DNA from: Parastagonospora avenae f. sp. tritici 18332-5
Lineage: Eukaryota; Ascomycota; Dothideomycetes; Pleosporales; Phaeosphaeriaceae
DNA: 64,000 nt
Direction of reading: 5' to 3'
Assembly: GCA_022559985.1 (NCBI GenBank)
Contig: JAFJTR010000021.1
Span: 1-64,000 of the forward strand
Under the pieces are notes generated by a model that saw only the letters and a program-made list of their open reading frames with translations, ran no database searches and was not told the origin of the DNA. Positions 23,943 through 35,138 of this stretch are shown in pieces. The position numbers were made by a program, and so were the translations under genes. Position 1 is the stretch's first letter; every line of letters begins with the position of its first letter.

Positions 23943-25285
23943 ATGAAGCTGAACGTCAAGAATATCCGCTATCTGAGCCCAGATGACTGGCGTGTCCTCA
24001 CTGCGGTATGCGCCCGCACTCATCTTTCCATCGCATAGCGGGGAACTAACGCTGATGGAGACCATGACAGACAGAAATGGGCAGCCGGAACCATGAAGTC
24101 GTGCCCACACCGCTGATATCGCAAATCGCCTCACTTCGATCCGGAAACGGCGTACACAACTGCATTTCTAACCTCGCGAAGATTGGCCTCATCGCCAAAG
24201 TCAAAAACGCAAAGTACGACGGCTACAGACTGACTTATGGCGGACTCGACTACCTCGCACTCCACACACACACCAAGGGCTCCGTCGTATACTCCGTCGG
24301 CAACCAAATCGGCGTCGGCAAGGAATCCGACATCTTCGTCTGCGCCTCTGAGTCCGGCAGACAGCTCGTCCTCAAGATCCACCGCCTGGGCCGTATCTCC
24401 TTCCGCACCGTCAAGGCCAACCGCGACTACCTGCGCAACCGCCAGTCCGGCTCATGGATGTACATGTCACGCCTCGCCGCGCTCAAGGAGTACGAGTTCA
24501 TGAAGGCCCTTCACAGAGAAGGTTTCCCCGTCCCCGAGCCCGTCGGCCAGAACAGACACACAGTCATCATGGGCCTGGTCGACGCCTTCCCCATGCGCCA
24601 AATCTCCAAGGTCGGCGACGCATCCACGCTTTACGCCGAACTGCTCGCGCAAATCGTGCGCTTCGCCCAGTACGGCCTGATACACGGCGACTTCAACGAA
24701 TTCAACATCCTGGTCGAAGAGCGTGACCAGCCCGAAGGCAGCGTCTCGCTGATCCCCACGATCATCGATTTCCCGCAAATGGTGTCTATAGACCATGCGA
24801 ACGCCGAGTACTACTTCGACCGTGACGTGGCGTGTATCAAACGCTTCTTCGATCGCCGCTTCGGCTTCACGAGCGACGAGCCCGGGCCGTTCTTCAAAGA
24901 CGCTATCAAGACGATTACAAAGCGGCTGGATGTCGAGGTCCAGGCCTCGGGCTTCAGCAAGAAAATGGCAAAGGAGCTGGAGGTGTACATGAAGGAGCAC
25001 GGCATTGACGGCGACGCAGGCGACGTCGAGGTGAGTAAGGATGGAGACGACGTTGAAGATGAGGAGGAAGAGGAGGTAGAGGTTGAGGTAGAAGACCTTG
25101 CTCCCGAAGATGGATCAGTTCAGCCACCAGCAGACGAGCAAACGCCCTCAATCCTCGCGCACCAGATGACTATTCTAGACATTCGCGACACCGACCCGCT
25201 GCCGGATCTCAGCGAAGTCAAGCCTCCGCCTCAGCCTGCCATCTCCACCAAAGCCGCGAAGAAGAAGGCCGGGTGGGCCATCTAG
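23943..25285 (+). CDS. RIO2: Atypical serine kinase/ATPase Rio2, 40S ribosome maturation
   Basis: Two exons, 23943-24005 and 24071-25285 (65-nt intron), giving 425 aa. The 21-residue first exon (MKLNVKNIRYLSPDDWRVLTA) is the conserved Rio2 start. A winged-helix domain (about 10-90) is followed by the RIO kinase domain: nucleotide loop GVGKESDI (102-109), ATP Lys123 in VLKIH, catalytic loop HGDFNEFN with Asp228 and Asn233, and metal-binding Asp254 in DFPQ. All key residues are intact. The tail is acidic (EDEEEEEVEVEVED) with an ILDIRD segment near the C-terminus, as in fungal Rio2. It acts on cytoplasmic pre-40S particles. Confidence 0.97.
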
Positions 25286-26180
25286 CATGTCACTGCTTTG
25301 ATGTTATTGTCTTCTTTTCTCCCACGATACCCACGCTTTCGAGCTGCTTGAATGTAGTCAAACAAAAGTTAGACCATTGTAGATGAGATACAAGTATGAA
25401 TGTCATGATACTACCTTGCTATGAATCAATCTCCCATGTTAGCCTTTGTCTTGAGCCTTGACTTCTATGAAGTTTATTTCCCATAAAAACATCATCATCC
25501 TGTGTCGACGACGTTAGTTCACGGCAGGGTAGTTGGAGCCGATTATTGTCCTGGCTCGAGAGGCATGTCAGCAAGCAAGCATCAAGGTACAGGAAGAGCA
25601 AAGCATGTGTTGGAAGAAGATCTATTATACGACGAACTATCGAAGCTGTGAGAAATCCGCCCATAGACCTTTTGACCGCAGCCGCCATACTTGAAACTGC
25701 CCACCATCGATGAAAGAAATGCTGCATAGCCCATTAAGATTGTCTGCTCCGCTCTTACGTCCAGATATTAACAAATGTACTTAAGATGATGTAAGAAAGC
25801 CGACCAAGGACGATGGTGGCGACGAACGAAGAACATGAGGCGAAGAAGGATATGCTCAAAGGGCCGCCGACCAAGAACAGTATTATGGCGGGCAAGAACC
25901 TCAAGGGGAGTCGTGAGCAAGTATCGGAGTGATGACACAGGAGACGAAAGCCCAGGTCAATTCCTGTCATGGAATGGTGAGATAGAGGAGCGGCCATGCT
26001 GCAAAAAGCAGTGTGCTGTCCGTGATAGCATGCTAGACGGTATATTGTCGGGTGATGCCAAGAAAGTTTCTCAAGAGATGCGACTGGTGGATGCTGGAGA
26101 AGCGATCTTGAAGAATAAGCGTACACGAAGATGAAGCGGCGAGTTGAGCGAAAGGACTCGAAAGCTCAAGAACGGCGGAA
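25286..26180. other. Convergent intergenic, 895 bp
   Basis: 3' flanks of RIO2 (plus) and the RRM gene (minus). A 99-codon plus frame at 25835-26134 is very Arg/Lys-rich, has no domain, and is not called. Confidence 0.45.
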
Positions 26181-28102
26181 CTAATCCTCGCGACCGGTGG
26201 TGGAATGGGTCTCGACCTTGACGGGTGTCGCAGGGTTCGTCTGAACACCGCCACCGTTCTCGGAAACACCGTCGTCGCTCTTCAAAGCTCCAGCTTGGCT
26301 CATCTGGTACATGGTTGGGCGGGCGGTACCAAGGGTGGAAGGAACCGCGGGAGCCCAAGGAGGTCGGTAACCACGCTGCATGAACATCTCAAACTCGTTG
26401 GTACCATTCTGGGAGACCGGCGAGATGGACTGGTAGCGGTCAGGTGTGCCCAGTGCCCTAGCCTGGGCCACACCGACTTCGTACTCGGCGGCACGGAAGA
26501 CACGACCGGCGGCGGTCTGCTGCTTGAGCATCTTCTGCTCATGTGTGTCGGAGAAGCGGATCTGGATAAGGTGCTCTTCGCCACCGGGTTTCGAAACAGC
26601 CTTGTTGTTGTAGTCCCGGATCACTTCATCGCAGATCTCACGAGTCTCAAAACTAGGCAGATTAGCATGAAGGTAAAAGAACTTCGGATAAGTGACTCTC
26701 ACCGAGCGAAGCCGACGCCACGACCAGTGCCTGAGTTATCGCGGAGGATCCTGCTTGAGCAGACCTTGTGAGGAGCGAAGATGCTAGCGAGTTCCTGCGT
26801 CAAGTCAGCAAGTGTGGCCGATAACTCACTGAGAAGTACTTACATGCTCGTTGAAGTTCTTGGGGATGTTTGAGACGTAGAGGTTGGTGTTGCACTCGTC
26901 GGAGAACTTCTTGAGTTTGGAGTAGAATGATTCCTGGTGATGGTCAGTACGGTGAAGTTGATGCGACGGAAGGTGCGACGGCTTACCCGAGCGAAGCTGA
27001 CCTCGTAGCCAAGGTAGTGGAAGCCGCGGATGCAGTCCTCAGCGTCTTCGAAGTTGTGATACTTGATGAACCCAAAGCTATCAACATGTTAGCATGATGT
27101 CGAGGGCAGGTACTCAAGCAGATGGACTCACCCCTTGCACAGCTGGGACTTGTTGTCGATGATGGACTTGGAGCTCTGGATGTCACCGAAGCGCTTTCCC
27201 CAGGCCTGGAGCATCTCGTCGGTCGTCTCTGGCAGCAGGCCTCGGATGTACACGTTGGTCTCGCCAGTCTTGTTCTCAAGGCTCCGGTCGAGCGGCTTGT
27301 GAGGCGAGCTCGGGGCGGGGATGGCTCGCGGGATGCCAGGCTCCTGATGGACCAGGGCGAGAAGCTTGGGAGGGAGCTGGGGCATGCTCTGCTGCTGCTT
27401 CGCCATAGGGGCCATCAGCTGGTATGGATGGGCCAACGACGACGGCGAGGGGGTTGCGCTGCTGGTGTAGACAGCGCTCGGCGAGCGGTCCATGATAGTC
27501 GCGCCAGCGCCATAGCGGTACATGCCACCGGTGCTGCCGTATGGGGTGCCAGGGATGTCGTTCTCGTTGGAAGAGATTGAGTCGCGGCGAGGAGTCATGA
27601 GCGACGGCATGTCGCCGGTAGGCATGCGCCCTGCCCAGCCTGGTGGCATAGGGCTGTTGTCGACGGCCTGTCCATACTGGTAGGAGGCGTGAGGGACGTA
27701 GGCAGCGGCATGGTTGTACATGTTAGGTGAGGGAGTCATGCCGGTCTGCTGCTGGCCACCAGGCATTATCTGGTAAATGTTGCTGAGGACGTGCTGGTTG
27801 GGGACCCAGAGGCTCTGACCCTGGAGCTGGTGGACGTTGTTGTACTCGGAGGAATTGCCCGACATGCCCGAGGCAGCGGACTTAGAGGTTGAGGTGGATC
27901 CGTATGAGGCGTGCATGTTGAGAGCTGCCAAATTGTTCGTCAGACTCTGCATGTTCGGCTCACCGTTGGGAGACATGGGCAGACCTCGAGGAAGGTACTG
28001 GTTTGCTCCATGACCCTGGCCGCCGCTGTAGTTGTTGTGCATGTTATGTCCCTTGTATCCGGCGTTGGGCTGCGCGTAGTTCTGGCGGGGGTTGGACGTC
28101 AT
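26181..28102 (-). CDS. Two-RRM RNA-binding protein of RBMS/MSSP type
   Basis: Five coding exons on the minus strand: 28102-27132, 27077-26987, 26933-26844, 26794-26703, 26652-26181, giving 571 aa. Residues 1-275 are low complexity (Asn, Gly, Ser, Pro, Gln). RRM1 (about 282-354) carries TNVYIRGLLPETTDEML and KGFGFIKYHNFEDAEDCI; RRM2 (about 370-450) carries TNLYVSNIPKNFNEHEL and GTGRGVGFARFETRE. The paired RNP motifs, the short inter-RRM linker and the SRGVGFAR-like motif match human RBMS/MSSP and S. pombe Msa1, which bind AU-rich single-stranded nucleic acid and regulate mRNA. The intron in the CKG/FGF motif cuts RRM1. The disordered N-terminus suggests granule or condensate behaviour (inference). 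A long spliced leader lies upstream. Confidence 0.88.
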
Positions 28103-28283
28103 CGTGAGGTCTGGGTTGCCGCTGACTTGGTGGAGAGTGGCAGCCAGATGGATGATCCGAGACGGGAAAATCTGGCGCTGGCACAGGTGCTGGTCGAGGG
28201 GAGGAAGTAGGCGCTGAAACTCCGTAGACGCTCAAGGCGGGTTGAGGGTGCGGGCTGATTGAGATGTAGAGAAGAACGTTGCT

Positions 28284-28566
28284 CTGCGGCGAAAAATTAG
28301 TTTTTATCCTCGGGACGCCAAGGTGTAATTGCAGTGGCTGGAGTGGTGATCGGTGATGGTGAGGAAGCTGGGCTGTCACAAGACATGGGGGAGGAGGTGG
28401 GGTATGAGCCATGAAGTGAAAGGGACGGGCACAGGGCGGAAGGTGAAGACAGGCTTACCGAGCCGTAAATGTCAAACTTTGCAATGTGCAGGACAGGTAG
28501 TGACTCCAAAGCTGCGGCAACGTTAGTCTCGGAGCAGGCAGCGTGGCAATGGTACAGGCCACTGAC
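28284..28566 (-). other. Two probable 5'-UTR introns of the RRM gene
   Basis: On the minus strand a 55-nt candidate intron spans 28566-28512 (GTCAGT donor, GACTAAC branch, CCGCAG acceptor) and a 175-nt candidate spans 28458-28284 (GTAAGCCT donor, GCCGCAG acceptor). Both lie outside the coding frame upstream of the ATG at 28102, implying a leader beginning beyond 28566. Confidence 0.4.
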
Positions 28567-31500
28567 CTGCGAAAAGCTACAAAGAATGTGGCCACTGATG
28601 CGTATTGGTGAGAAAGAAGTGGTGAGAAGAAAGAGTGAGGTGAAGAGAAGAAGAGACGGAAGAGGGACGCAGGCGAGGCAGAGAAATAGTGCTCGGGGAC
28701 GGCGTTCCGGCGTCGCTGATGGGGAAGGAGCGCTCGTGAGAATGTTTTGGTGGAGTTGAGAAATGCGGCAGGTGTACACGAACGGCAGCCTCGCCCACCA
28801 TTCAGGAAGCCACGAAGCGGAATTGAGGTACCGGAAGAGAGAGCTCACCTTTTACGAAAATTCAAGCGGCAAGTAGTAGCGGATGAGCACGATGTCAATT
28901 AGCAATCGCGGAGTTGCTGCTATCCAAGTCGCGCTCCGTCCTTCCCTCGTGTCGCGTGTTTGGCCGGCCGTCGTTTTATGTAATGTTACTAAAGAACTGT
29001 TCTGATAGAGATGTCGATATGGTGTTCGTGGAAGAAGTTGCAGGATTTGTACTGCTTGCTCGCTATGGTGGGCGAGGCACTCCTTTAATATTTCGAGTGC
29101 ATGTCAGTGTTGCGTTGACCTGTACGAGCCAGGGATGAGCTTCTTGAAAGCTGCACATGGATTTGGACGTGCGAGCTTGCATCAGTCGTGCACCTCTGCC
29201 CGCATCCGCCTGCCGGCCAAGCCTGTTTAAGACGGACGTGTAGCACTCTCGAGACGACGAGGCGCTTCTGTCGGCCGCGAGGCTTCTACTTCTGGCAGCT
29301 TGCTCCCCACAAAAGAAGCGGATGCGGCGACATTGCCCTTGCAGTAGGGCTGAACCAGCAATGGCGTCAGTCAAATTTGAGAGATCTTCGACTCTTCTCT
29401 GTGGATGCGCGAGCAGGGTTTGGCGTTCGTCTTCGCATCCTTCGGTGTGGGCAGCCGTGTGGTGAGGACTCGACCTGTCGCTTTCTCAACTTTGACCGCC
29501 CCTCCAGCTATCGGGTGCCCGCAATGACCACATCCGAGCCTGATGGGGTGCATAACTGTGTTTGAAGTCGGACGTACCTGTAATATGGTAGTGAGGACGT
29601 ACAGACACCTATAGCGAGCCTTGACCCAGTCATCCACTGCTGGGAACAGCCTAGCACATAGGTACGCTGGCGCGCCTTGTGCCTCCCGCAACGAGCCGGC
29701 GCAGTGCAGCGAGTGTTAGTCGTTGCACATCGCCTTCAACGGTGGAGGCTTCGAGTCCAATGTGCGATTCCGGTAGCCCCACACCTCAACTCAACGTCGA
29801 AGACGCCTCTCAAGTGACAATGAGGAGGGTCCACAAGCCGCAGCCGCGCTGCAAGCCGAACTTCCTGTTCCTCGTTGGCTGAGAAGACTTCTCTGTCACG
29901 ACTGCAACGGTAATGCAGACGCAAGGGATTGCGTCAGTGCCTTGTCAGGCTATCCCAGCCACTCAACCCATGAAGCGTTACCTCCACGAGAGACATCGCT
30001 GGTGGAAGCCTCTTGTGCGAGTTGCGATCTGAACTTGTAGAGAAAGGTTGGGCATTGGGTTGCGAAGCAGTTGCCTGTATCAGACTCGCGGTGAGCACAT
30101 GTAAGAACAAGAGACAGGCGACTAACCAAGGCTGCCCCATTAGTACTCGGCAAACGGCCATATGAGGCCTCGCCTGCTTTGGAGTACTACAGACCTCGCT
30201 GAAAAGAGAGCAGACCGCTTCCCTCGCGTGCTCTGTGGGCGCAAGCGCAGTGATTACCGTGTCGCATATAATGCTACGCAGCTATCCGCAAATCCGCTCG
30301 CCTGCTGAAACGGGATTGTAGGTTTGATAGAGGTTGTATGCGGTACCAAGCTGGCGGCGCGAAAGACACTCACTTGTGTCGAGAGCCAGTGATTGTGTTG
30401 GGATCAATGGGTCCAAGTAAAGGTGGCGTAAGATCAGAAAGCCATTTGGCTGTTGTCACATGGCGCCCTGGCAATGTCAGGCATGTTGTGCACCGTTAGG
30501 CGCCGGGAATTTTTTCCACCGTTTTCTGATACATCAGCCTGCCCTTTGGATTCACATAATGTGGGAATGCTTCGCTGCAACTTTAGTGATGTTACCTCAC
30601 CTCACCTCCAACCAGGACGTCGGAAGACATCGCTACCACGCATTGTCAGGAGAGCTGTGGCCGTTCGGCTTCGAGTCGCTTTCAACCCGCATTCCCGATG
30701 TTGTACAGGACAGATGCGCTTTCGCCAGATTTGTGTCAGCCTCGCCAGGGTCTCATGCCCTAGCAGCAACTTTTGGGTATTGCCCGGGTGACCGGTGGAT
30801 CAATGTGAACAGGCTGTCAGTGGATGATAGGGGCCGTAGCGTCACCACCCGAGAGAGATCTTGCAGCTCTAAGAATACACATCGGTCGTTGTTGCAAAGC
30901 CTAGATGAGTTGTGAGAAGTGCCTGATATACATAGTAAAGGCAGAGTGTGGGAAGACAGCAGTTCGCCTCGCAATTCGACAAGTTCGGTTGGATCTGTTG
31001 TGACGTCGCTGGAAACTGTCCTTGACAAATACGCGGCGAAGCTCGATTGGGCAACAACCATGTGTGTCTATACGATGCCGGCATCTTGATTGAAAACTGC
31101 TGCAGCTCTCCCGAGGTCGTGCCATTGTGTCGGTAACGCTGAGTATCCCTGGAGAAGGTCGAGATGCTCTCAAGGTGAGTTCTGCATGCCTGAATGAAGT
31201 CTAATCAATTTGGATGTGGTGGATTGACACGAATGCGATGCACGTTGTTTGTCGCTCGAAGAATAGATGAAATTGTGCAGTGAAGCGTAGCGTAGGTGCG
31301 GATGTCGGAGGTTTATCGCCCACTAGTGGAGAAAGCGTCCATCACCGCAGGCTTCACAGCATTAGTCCAGGCAACAATGCGTGCGTCTCGACATGCATAT
31401 TTTTGCCAATGCATATCGCTCAAATCAAGTCTGTGTCGCACTCATTCGATATTACGAGTTGAATCTATGCGGTATCTACATGTTGCAACTAGAGAAGGAA

Positions 31501-31629
31501 AGATTTACAAGGCGGTATAACAGAGTCGCTGCAAACCAAAGCGAACATGCTCTTTCCATGCCACGAAGCAAACGCCGCGCTTCGCCCAATTCTATCCCTG
31601 AAATGCTGAACAAATTGCTCCTGGTTGAA
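28567..31629. other. Gene-poor 3.1 kb
   Basis: Distal promoter or leader of the RRM gene and the 3' flank of the P450 reductase. Many frames of 60-150 codons occur on both strands, none with a recognisable domain. Base composition is not obviously RIP-degraded and no transposon remnant is seen. Confidence 0.45.
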
Positions 31630-33770
31630 CTATGACCACACGTCTTCTTGGTACTGGTTGGACGCTCTCATTGCCTTAACAATCTCCTCGCCCTTGGTTT
31701 CTGAGACGCCGCGGTACTTGGCGATAATCTTGCCGAGCAAAGTGTTAACCTCGCGAGCCATATGCGCTGCGTCACCGCACACGTAAAAGTAGGCTTTTTG
31801 CTCGAGCAACTTGTTGACCTCCTCGCCATGCTCCTCGATCTCGTTCTGCACGTAAACCTTCTTGGGTCCGTCTCGCGAGAAAGCGGTGTGCATCTCGAAT
31901 TTATCGCCGAGATCCTCCTTGTATTGCTAGAAAGATGTTAGTGGATTATATCAATAATGTATAGTATGCGACTTGCCTTCCACTCGTTCGCGTACATAAA
32001 GTCCTCACTCTGTTTCCTGCAACCGAAGAACAAAATGGTCTTTCCGACGTTCTGGCCGGCCTTTGCTTGGGCAGCACGCTCCTGGACAAAGCCGCGGAAA
32101 GGTGCCACACCAGTACCAGGGCCGACCATGACAATTGGCTTCGATGGATCCGATGGGAGCTTGAAGTTCGAGTGTCGAACATGTACAGGAACGTGGATAC
32201 CGTCGTACTTGTTGCGAGGACCAGTGATTGCATAGTTCAAGCCGTGAGGATCGGGGTTGGGGTCACCGTGCTGCTTCTGCTTCAATGCCAGGAGGTAATT
32301 GGTGGTTACGCCCTTGAGAACGTGTGGCGCGCCAGGCTTCTCCAGCGACTCAACAATGGCAGTAATTGAGACCTTGTTCTTCTGAACGAACGATGAAGAG
32401 GAGATGGAGTAGTAACGCGGCTGTATCTTGACAAGGCCTTCGAACAGGAACGAAAAGGGGATCTTAGACCAGGTCTGACCTTTGCCGGCGATTTCAAGCA
32501 GCTGTGCCAGGTTGAGATTCCGGTCGGCCACATGCTCCTTGAAGTAGTCTTTGTCGCTACCAAGCTTGACCATCTCAGCCTTGATCTCTTCAGTTGGGGC
32601 AAATTGGGCAATTGTGGAAACCAATTGACGGGAGACAGCGGCGCCGATCTCGACGTGGTAGCGGATAGCAGCGTCGTAGGTAGTAGGCGACGGGAACGGG
32701 ACCTTGGCAGTGGGATCGAGACCCTTGACAGTGATGACGGTGTGGCGCTTGTCTTCCTTTCCGAGGACCTTGAAAACGCGGTCAACTTCCTTGCCAGCGT
32801 TGTTGGGCCAGATAGCGATGTGGTCACCAGTGGTGTACGACAAGTTGGAGCCAGTGATGTCGATCTCCATGTGAAGACAGTTTCTTTCGGCCGTGGTGAA
32901 GAGTTCGTAGGACTCGACGATGGGGGCAATGTAAGGATTGTTGGCGTTGAAGGGACCCTTCTGGTTCCCCTCAAGGTGGTTCTTGTTTGGCTCGCCAAGG
33001 TAGACAGTATCGTCCTCGGCGCTGAGCTCCGGCTTCTCGGTGATCTCGAAGACAGGCTCGTATTGGGCCTCACGCTCCTCGAGGCCCATCTTCTCCGCGA
33101 CAGCAGTCCACATGGGCTCCTTCCATGCGAGGAAGTCCTCTTCCATGGTACCAGCACCATCGTCGCCCTCACCGGCGTCACCGAGTCGGTGAGCGCCAAG
33201 CCTGGTCAGGTATTTGTCCACATTGCGAACCATGGAGTTGTAGTGCTCGTAGGTGTTGTTGCCGAGACCGAAGGCGACGTAGTTGAGCTTGCTGAGGGGC
33301 TTGTCGTCGGCGCTGCCGCCTTCGCTGAAGCTGATGTCCTCGGACCCGATAAATTCGTAAAACTCGACAGCGTTGTCGGTGGGCTCACCCTCGCCATAGG
33401 TTGCAAGAACGAAGATGGCGAGTTTGTCTTCAGGCAGCTGGTCCAGGTTGTCAAAGTCGTACTCCTCCAAATCTGCGACCATGGTTTTGAGGCCGAAGCG
33501 AGAGTGTCCCTCCTTGGACAGACGCGATGCATAGTCCTCGGCAGTACCGGTCTGGCTGCCGTAGAAGACAACACAATTCTTGTCCGTTTCCTCCATCTTC
33601 TCGATTATGTTCCGCGACTTGCCCGCCTTGGCCGCGCCGTTGGCATTCGCCAGCGAGCTGCCGTACGGGTCGCCATAGACGGCCCAGTACGTGCCTTTGG
33701 TGAAGTAGGCGACGGTTCCGAGCAGGAGGGCTGCCAGGACAATAATGTCCAGGGTGTCGAGCTGCGCCAT
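31630..33770 (-). CDS. cprA: NADPH-cytochrome P450 reductase
   Basis: Two exons on the minus strand, 33770-31977 and 31926-31630, giving 696 aa, normal for the family. The start at 33770 (CACAATGGCG) opens an N-terminal anchor helix (about residues 8-24) for ER insertion; open sequence upstream lacks an ATG. The flavodoxin domain has the FMN loop GSQTGTAE (71-78); the FAD domain has RYYSISSSS; the NADPH domain has GPGTGVAPFRGF and FGCRKQSEDFMYANEW; the protein ends YQEDVWS with the conserved terminal Trp region. It passes electrons from NADPH to microsomal P450s (ergosterol, detoxification, secondary metabolism). The only intron (31976-31927, 50 nt) has a GC donor. Confidence 0.97.
31927..31976 (-). 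other. Non-canonical GC-AG intron in the P450 reductase gene
   Basis: Minus-strand junction: exon ends TGGAAG, intron begins GCAAGT, acceptor TTTCTAG. Only this junction rebuilds the conserved NEWK-QYKEDLGDKF sequence in frame; no nearby GT gives it. AG|GCAAGT is the classical strong-context GC donor. Confidence 0.85.
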
Positions 33771-35138
33771 TGTGAGAGCGGTCCGAGGGTAGAGTCGGAA
33801 TTCACAGAGGGGTCCTGCGATCTGAACACTGTAGGCGGTTCCCCCACAAGCGGGCAAGCGGTGTAATATTTGTATGCGGGTCGTGGAGAGCGGACGATCG
33901 GTCGAATCAGGCGGCCGTGCACCTCTCCTGTATGTTGAGTGCTTATCGCCTGATGTGAGCGGCTGGCGGGCGGTCTGTAAGGCGAGACTGGTCGGAATTG
34001 ATGCAGAAGCCTCTTCTACCTTTGTCTACTCAAAAGTGTCACAATGCACTGCCGCGACGTGGCTAAAAGTGTTGCCGTCACTATCTGCCTTTGCCGCTGG
34101 GTTTGACCGCTGAGTCGCCGGCTCGGGAGCGATTCGGAACACTTTCCGCGCTGCTCGAGCACGTGAAGTCTGAAGGCGACCCCACACCGCAATTGACTTG
34201 AGCGTTTGGGTGGAGACGACTGTTCGTTGGAGACGTCAAAAGTCGTGCAAACACGGAAGACGGGTATTGGATGCACCGATGAAAGGTGTCCTTGGAGAAT
34301 CCGGAACCCGAGGGAGCCTCTATATATATGTGCCCTTGGGCACCACCAACATGCACTCGATGCAAAGCCCGTCAGCAGCATCGGGAACGCTGTCTGGACA
34401 GCTGACTACTGATCGCGTCCCCCATCTGCCGTTCCCTAGACACAGCCTTGCGTTGCGTGTCGGACAGCTTGTCATCCCGAGAAGCTGGCGCCGAGGTGAG
34501 GTTCGTCCGGGATCTTTGTCTTTACTCACATGCGAGCCTGGTAGCCAAGTGCTTCAGCCCCACGTAGTGTTAACGACCATGCCCAATGCTGTCAGTGTAT
34601 GGACCCTGATCTGACGTCTTGACGAGAAACTGCGTGTTTATGTTATGTGTCTGCCATTGTGCTCCGAGCCACAAGTGTCTGTTGACAGCCTGTCGTGGCA
34701 TGCGAGCATTTGGATGCCAGAAACCGTCAGCCTTCGCTTGGAATTTATTCACTAGCAGTTCACAGACTTACACGCCGCAATATGACAGCATAACTTACGC
34801 GCACGGGTTAGACGACTCCGCATCTCCGCGTCTTTCTCAATGTCAATGTTTCGTGCCTCGCACGTGTGATGTAGCAATCAATTAAATCTCCGCTAGATCT
34901 CCAGCTGCCGCGCGCCCAACGAAGACCAAAAGAAGATCCAGACCGATGCGGACTAGCACAATGGTGGCATTCAGGAACCGGGCAGGGGTCACGGATTTCC
35001 GCCATCACGACGACGGACGGCTATGCATGATAGACATCGCTACCTTCTCCCGGCGCCCTTTACATCGTGAGCCACTCCGAACCAGCCGCAGTCTCTCCGT
35101 CTACCTCAGACGATGCACCAACCGAGGCTGGCGGTAGT
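33771..35138. other. Intergenic, 1.4 kb
   Basis: Divergent region between the P450 reductase and PAG1. No domain-bearing frame was found. The right end may hold an undetected first exon of PAG1, because the frame of its earliest visible exon is open back to about 35035. Confidence 0.45.

Noticed and set aside
29371..29691. A 106-codon minus frame with a CGHCGHP motif
   Set aside because: The Cys/His spacing suggested a zinc finger, but only two Cys are present, there is an overlapping plus frame, and no splice or leader supports it.
29751..29785. TTCGAGTCC-like string suggesting a tRNA T-loop
   Set aside because: No matching acceptor, anticodon or D-arm could be folded around it.
32532..33866. 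A 444-codon plus-strand frame
   Set aside because: It lies fully antisense to the P450 reductase; its Val/Leu/Gly-rich product is the mirror of conserved codons and has no domain.
34198..34614. A 138-codon plus frame between the P450 reductase and PAG1
   Set aside because: Mixed composition without domain, start context or splice support; considered random.
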